Shown here: piece after piece, positions 14,294-16,123 of the stretch
How positions within the stretch are numbered: the first letter of the stretch is position 1
Layout: each line of letters begins with the position of its first letter
Assembly: GCA_943325485.2 (NCBI GenBank)
Contig: CALPPP020000009.1
Span: 1 to 16,123 of the forward strand
Direction of reading: 5' to 3'
DNA from: Rickettsia typhi
GTDB taxonomy: Bacteria; Pseudomonadota; Gammaproteobacteria; Burkholderiales; Burkholderiaceae_C
DNA: 16,123 bases
Notes under the pieces: generated by a model
Databases searched by the model: none
Seen by the model: the letters and a program-made list of their open reading frames with translations, nothing else
What the model was told of the DNA's origin: nothing
Position numbers and translations under genes: made by a program

Positions 14294-14443
14294 TCAGACG
14301 AACCAGGGCCGCCATGCCCAGACCAGGATGTGAGCTACCACAGCAACAGCTGTGAAGCCAACGGTTCCCTGAATCCAGTAATGGTGGAACTCCTGAGCCT
14401 CTTCGTCAGTCATGCCGGATATGGAATTCGGATGGTTTGACAT
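14294..14443 (-). CDS. pufB: LH1 light-harvesting beta polypeptide
   Basis: This 49-residue antenna protein is translated directly from the minus strand. It has the LH1 beta pattern: [15 protein letters not shown] in the N-terminal part, a single helix with the bacteriochlorophyll ligand H38 in AVVAHILVW, and the C-terminal WAWRPWF motif; H20 is also conserved. AAGGAG (14455-14450) lies six bases before the ATG at 14443. It follows the 40-codon ORF by 14 bases and is separated from the next ORF by 32 bases. It is paired in the LH1 ring with the PufA polypeptide encoded two genes downstream. Confidence 0.96.
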   Translation of the reverse strand: MSNHPNSISGMTDEEAQEFHHYWIQGTVGFTAVAVVAHILVWAWRPWFV

Positions 14444-14457
14444 GCGATGCTCCTTCT

Positions 14458-14580
14458 TCAAATTGGCCGTAAGGCCAGCGCTGCGCCCAACCTGCGCAAC
14501 CTAGGCAGCCGCAGCTCTCGCCACGACATCAGGGTCATTTCGTAAGCGGCTGCATACGAAAGAAGTTTGTGTTGACTCAT
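14458..14580 (-). CDS. Small 40-codon ORF coupled to bchZ, at the pufQ position
   Basis: The ATG at 14580 overlaps the bchZ TGA in a four-base ATGA, and the frame runs for 40 codons to a TGA that ends just before the pufB ribosome-binding site. The predicted peptide starts [15 protein letters not shown] and has an Arg-rich middle ([10 protein letters not shown]) followed by a short hydrophobic end. It has no convincing transmembrane helix. In Rhodobacter pufQ lies between bchZ and pufB, but PufQ is longer and has a membrane helix, so this is not recognisably PufQ. It could be a genuine small protein, a remnant, or a coupled leader ORF that delivers ribosomes to pufB. The evidence is only the overlap and position. 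Confidence 0.45.
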   Translation of the reverse strand: MSQHKLLSYAAAYEMTLMSWRELRLPRLRRLGAALALRPI

Positions 14581-16049
14581 GCGGGCTCTCCCAAGCCCAG
14601 CTCGGCACCGGCTTGCTGCACATGGGCCAACGTGACCAGCTCTTCGCCTTTGTCACGCGCCTTGCCTTCTGCCAAATCGCGCAGTCTCTTGGCGGCAGAA
14701 ATTTGTACCAGCACAGGTTGCCCAGCCACCAAAGCATGCAATTTGTTCTGCGCCGCGTCGTCCCAAGGCGTGTTGTTTTGGGCGCCGGTGATGCCACGCG
14801 CCAAGGTGGCGTCGACTTTGTCCATGTCTGTGCCCAGCGGCAAGATGTGAAACAAGGCATCAAACAAGCAGTTACAACACTCTTGGATCAAATAGGTGGC
14901 ACCGCTGTAGCCCATGAACGGAGTGCCGGTATGGCGGCGAATGATGGCGCCAGGAAAAGAAGCCGGAATGAAAGAGGCTTTCATGGGGCCACTGCTGCCC
15001 GCCTCGGCCAAGTACATGCGCTCGTTGTAGCTGCCAAACAAAATGAGCGGCATTTGCTTGTGGACCAACTCACGCACTTCGGCGTTGTCGGTTTTTTGAC
15101 CGGGCAAGCGCGACACCGCAAACTTGCAGGGCATGCCCATTTCGGTTTCCAAAAACTTGCGAATGCCTCGGGCATAGGTGTCGGTAGCCACCACCGCAAA
15201 ACTGGCAGTGGCAAAGAAATCTTGGGTGACCGAGCGCCACAAATCCCACACGGGCTTGATGGTGGTGTGGCGTTCACGCTGAATGAATGGCTCGGGGTCC
15301 AGATCTAACAATTCACCTAGCTTGCGCAAAAACTTGGTGGTGCTGTGCAGGCCAATGGGTGCTTGCAGGTAAGGGCGATCCAGCGCCTCACACAACATGC
15401 GGCCAAACTCGCGGTACATGCAAATATTGACGTCGGCTTCTACCAACTGCGACACCTCGGCCAAATGGCTGCCCAAGGGGAACACCATGTTGATATCGGC
15501 GCCAATGCCTTGCACCAAGCGACGGATTTCTGCCAAATCGCTGGGGCTGTTGAAAGTGCCGTAGCAAGGCCCAATGATGTTCACCCGAGGTTTTTCGCCC
15601 TCTTTGCGAACACGCTTGGGCACTTTTTTCATGCCGTACTCGGTCCACAGCCAGTACATGGCGCGGTTGGCGCATTGCCATTGGTCTTCGTCGATGGTGC
15701 GCGGTAAAAAGCGCATCAGGTTGGTACCTTCAGGTGTGACACCGCCGCCAATCATTTCTGCGATAGAGCCGGTGACCACCACCGCTGGCAAGTCAGGGTC
15801 TAGCACTTGGTGGGCACGTTTCATCGCGCCTTCGGTGCCTTCGCGGCCCAACTGTTCTTCGGCCAGACCCGTCACCACAATGGGCAACTCATGCGGCGGC
15901 AGGGCATCGGTGTAATGCAGCACCGAAGTAACGGGCAGGTTTTCGCAACCCACAGGTCCGTCGATGACGACTTGCAAACCCTTGATGGCGGTGAACACAT
16001 ACACCGCACCCCAATAGCCGCCTGCACGATCATGGTCGAGTACAAACAT
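14577..16049 (-). CDS. bchZ: Chlorophyllide reductase subunit Z (BchZ)
   Basis: This 490-residue protein is a nitrogenase-like NifK-type subunit of chlorophyllide a reductase (BchXYZ), which reduces the C7-C8 bond of ring B in bacteriochlorophyll synthesis. Family marks are the N-terminal [16 protein letters not shown], the cluster cysteine C35 in [11 protein letters not shown]162 in IGPCYGT, and the C-terminal [17 protein letters not shown] block shared with related BchB/BchZ proteins. The ATG at 16049 shares one base with the upstream stop (TGATG) and has GAGGAG eight bases before it. The length is normal. It heads directly into the puf operon, fitting the superoperon in which bch readthrough feeds puf expression. 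Confidence 0.96.
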   Translation of the reverse strand: MFVLDHDRAGGYWGAVYVFTAIKGLQVVIDGPVGCENLPVTSVLHYTDALPPHELPIVVTGLAEEQLGREGTEGAMKRAHQVLDPDLPAVVVTGSIAEMIGGGVTPEGTNLMRFLPRTIDEDQWQCANRAMYWLWTEYGMKKVPKRVRKEGEKPRVNIIGPCYGTFNSPSDLAEIRRLVQGIGADINMVFPLGSHLAEVSQLVEADVNICMYREFGRMLCEALDRPYLQAPIGLHSTTKFLRKLGELLDLDPEPFIQRERHTTIKPVWDLWRSVTQDFFATASFAVVATDTYARGIRKFLETEMGMPCKFAVSRLPGQKTDNAEVRELVHKQMPLILFGSYNERMYLAEAGSSGPMKASFIPASFPGAIIRRHTGTPFMGYSGATYLIQECCNCLFDALFHILPLGTDMDKVDATLARGITGAQNNTPWDDAAQNKLHALVAGQPVLVQISAAKRLRDLAEGKARDKGEELVTLAHVQQAGAELGLGEPA

Positions 16050-16123
16050 CAGCCCATCTCCTCGGCTTTGCGTTTTTTCTGCTTCTTCTCGAACTGGCGA
16101 CGTACTTCTTTTTTGAAGTCAGG
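16049..16123 (-). CDS. bchY: C-terminal end of the gene upstream of bchZ, probably bchY
   Basis: Twenty-four codons of a gene cut by the right window edge are visible, ending in a TGA that overlaps the bchZ ATG by one base. The tail is very basic ([16 protein letters not shown]). The usual order bchC-bchX-bchY-bchZ makes bchY, the NifD-like subunit of chlorophyllide reductase, the expected neighbour, but the visible residues alone do not prove it. Confidence 0.62.
   Translation of the reverse strand, partial: PDFKKEVRRQFEKKQKKRKAEEMG

Noticed and set aside
14613..15308. Plus-strand open frame of 231 codons
   Set aside because: It is antisense to bchZ, a full-length and well conserved gene, and carries no recognisable motif.

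Overview
The window looks like a chromosomal piece of a purple, bacteriochlorophyll a-producing betaproteobacterium. A Comamonadaceae/Burkholderiales phototroph (Rhodoferax, Limnohabitans or Rubrivivax type) is the best guess from the puf gene set (pufB, pufA, pufL, pufM and a tetrahaem pufC) followed by crtA, crtD and crtC. The genus is an inference. The window holds two tightly packed gene blocks that meet tail to tail near base 7661 with one base between them.

Right block (about 7662-16123, all on the minus strand, transcribed right to left) is part of a photosynthesis gene cluster. It contains the bchY 3' end, bchZ, a 40-codon ORF coupled to bchZ, pufB (LH1 beta), an unrecognised 75-residue one-helix membrane protein, pufA (LH1 alpha), a pufA-pufL stem-loop, pufL, pufM, pufC, crtA, crtD and crtC. 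The products are chlorophyllide reductase, the LH1 antenna, the reaction centre with its tetrahaem cytochrome, and three enzymes of the spheroidene/spheroidenone branch of carotenoid synthesis. All reaction-centre cofactor ligands checked are present.

Left block (1-7660) resembles a catabolic module for nicotinamide/nicotinate through the reductive 6-hydroxynicotinate route known from Eubacterium barkeri. A divergent 62-bp spacer (5623-5684) separates two operons. Leftward on the minus strand lie a 6-hydroxynicotinate reductase-like protein, an ApbE-like UPF0280 protein, two tandem paralogs of the amino acid synthesis family (PF06684/DUF1185), nicotinamidase (pncA), and the [2Fe-2S] and molybdopterin subunits of a molybdenum hydroxylase (the last cut by the window edge). 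Rightward on the plus strand lie an enamidase-like amidohydrolase and a crotonase-fold protein. Inferred order of action: nicotinamide to nicotinate (PncA), to 6-hydroxynicotinate (Mo hydroxylase), to 1,4,5,6-tetrahydro-6-oxonicotinate (reductase), to 2-formylglutarate (enamidase). The UPF0280, PF06684 and crotonase proteins have no proven step.

Points most worth checking: (1) the 75-residue membrane protein inserted between pufB and pufA, which has some PufX-like layout; (2) the 40-codon ORF at the position where pufQ lies in other species; (3) crtC, whose conserved N-terminus overlaps crtD and has no ATG/GTG/TTG start nearby; (4) the nicotinate module, including an ApbE-like protein next to its reductase, abutting the photosynthesis cluster. 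No tRNA, rRNA, mobile element, CRISPR array or convincing intrinsic terminator was seen, and no gene-free stretch exceeds 300 bases.
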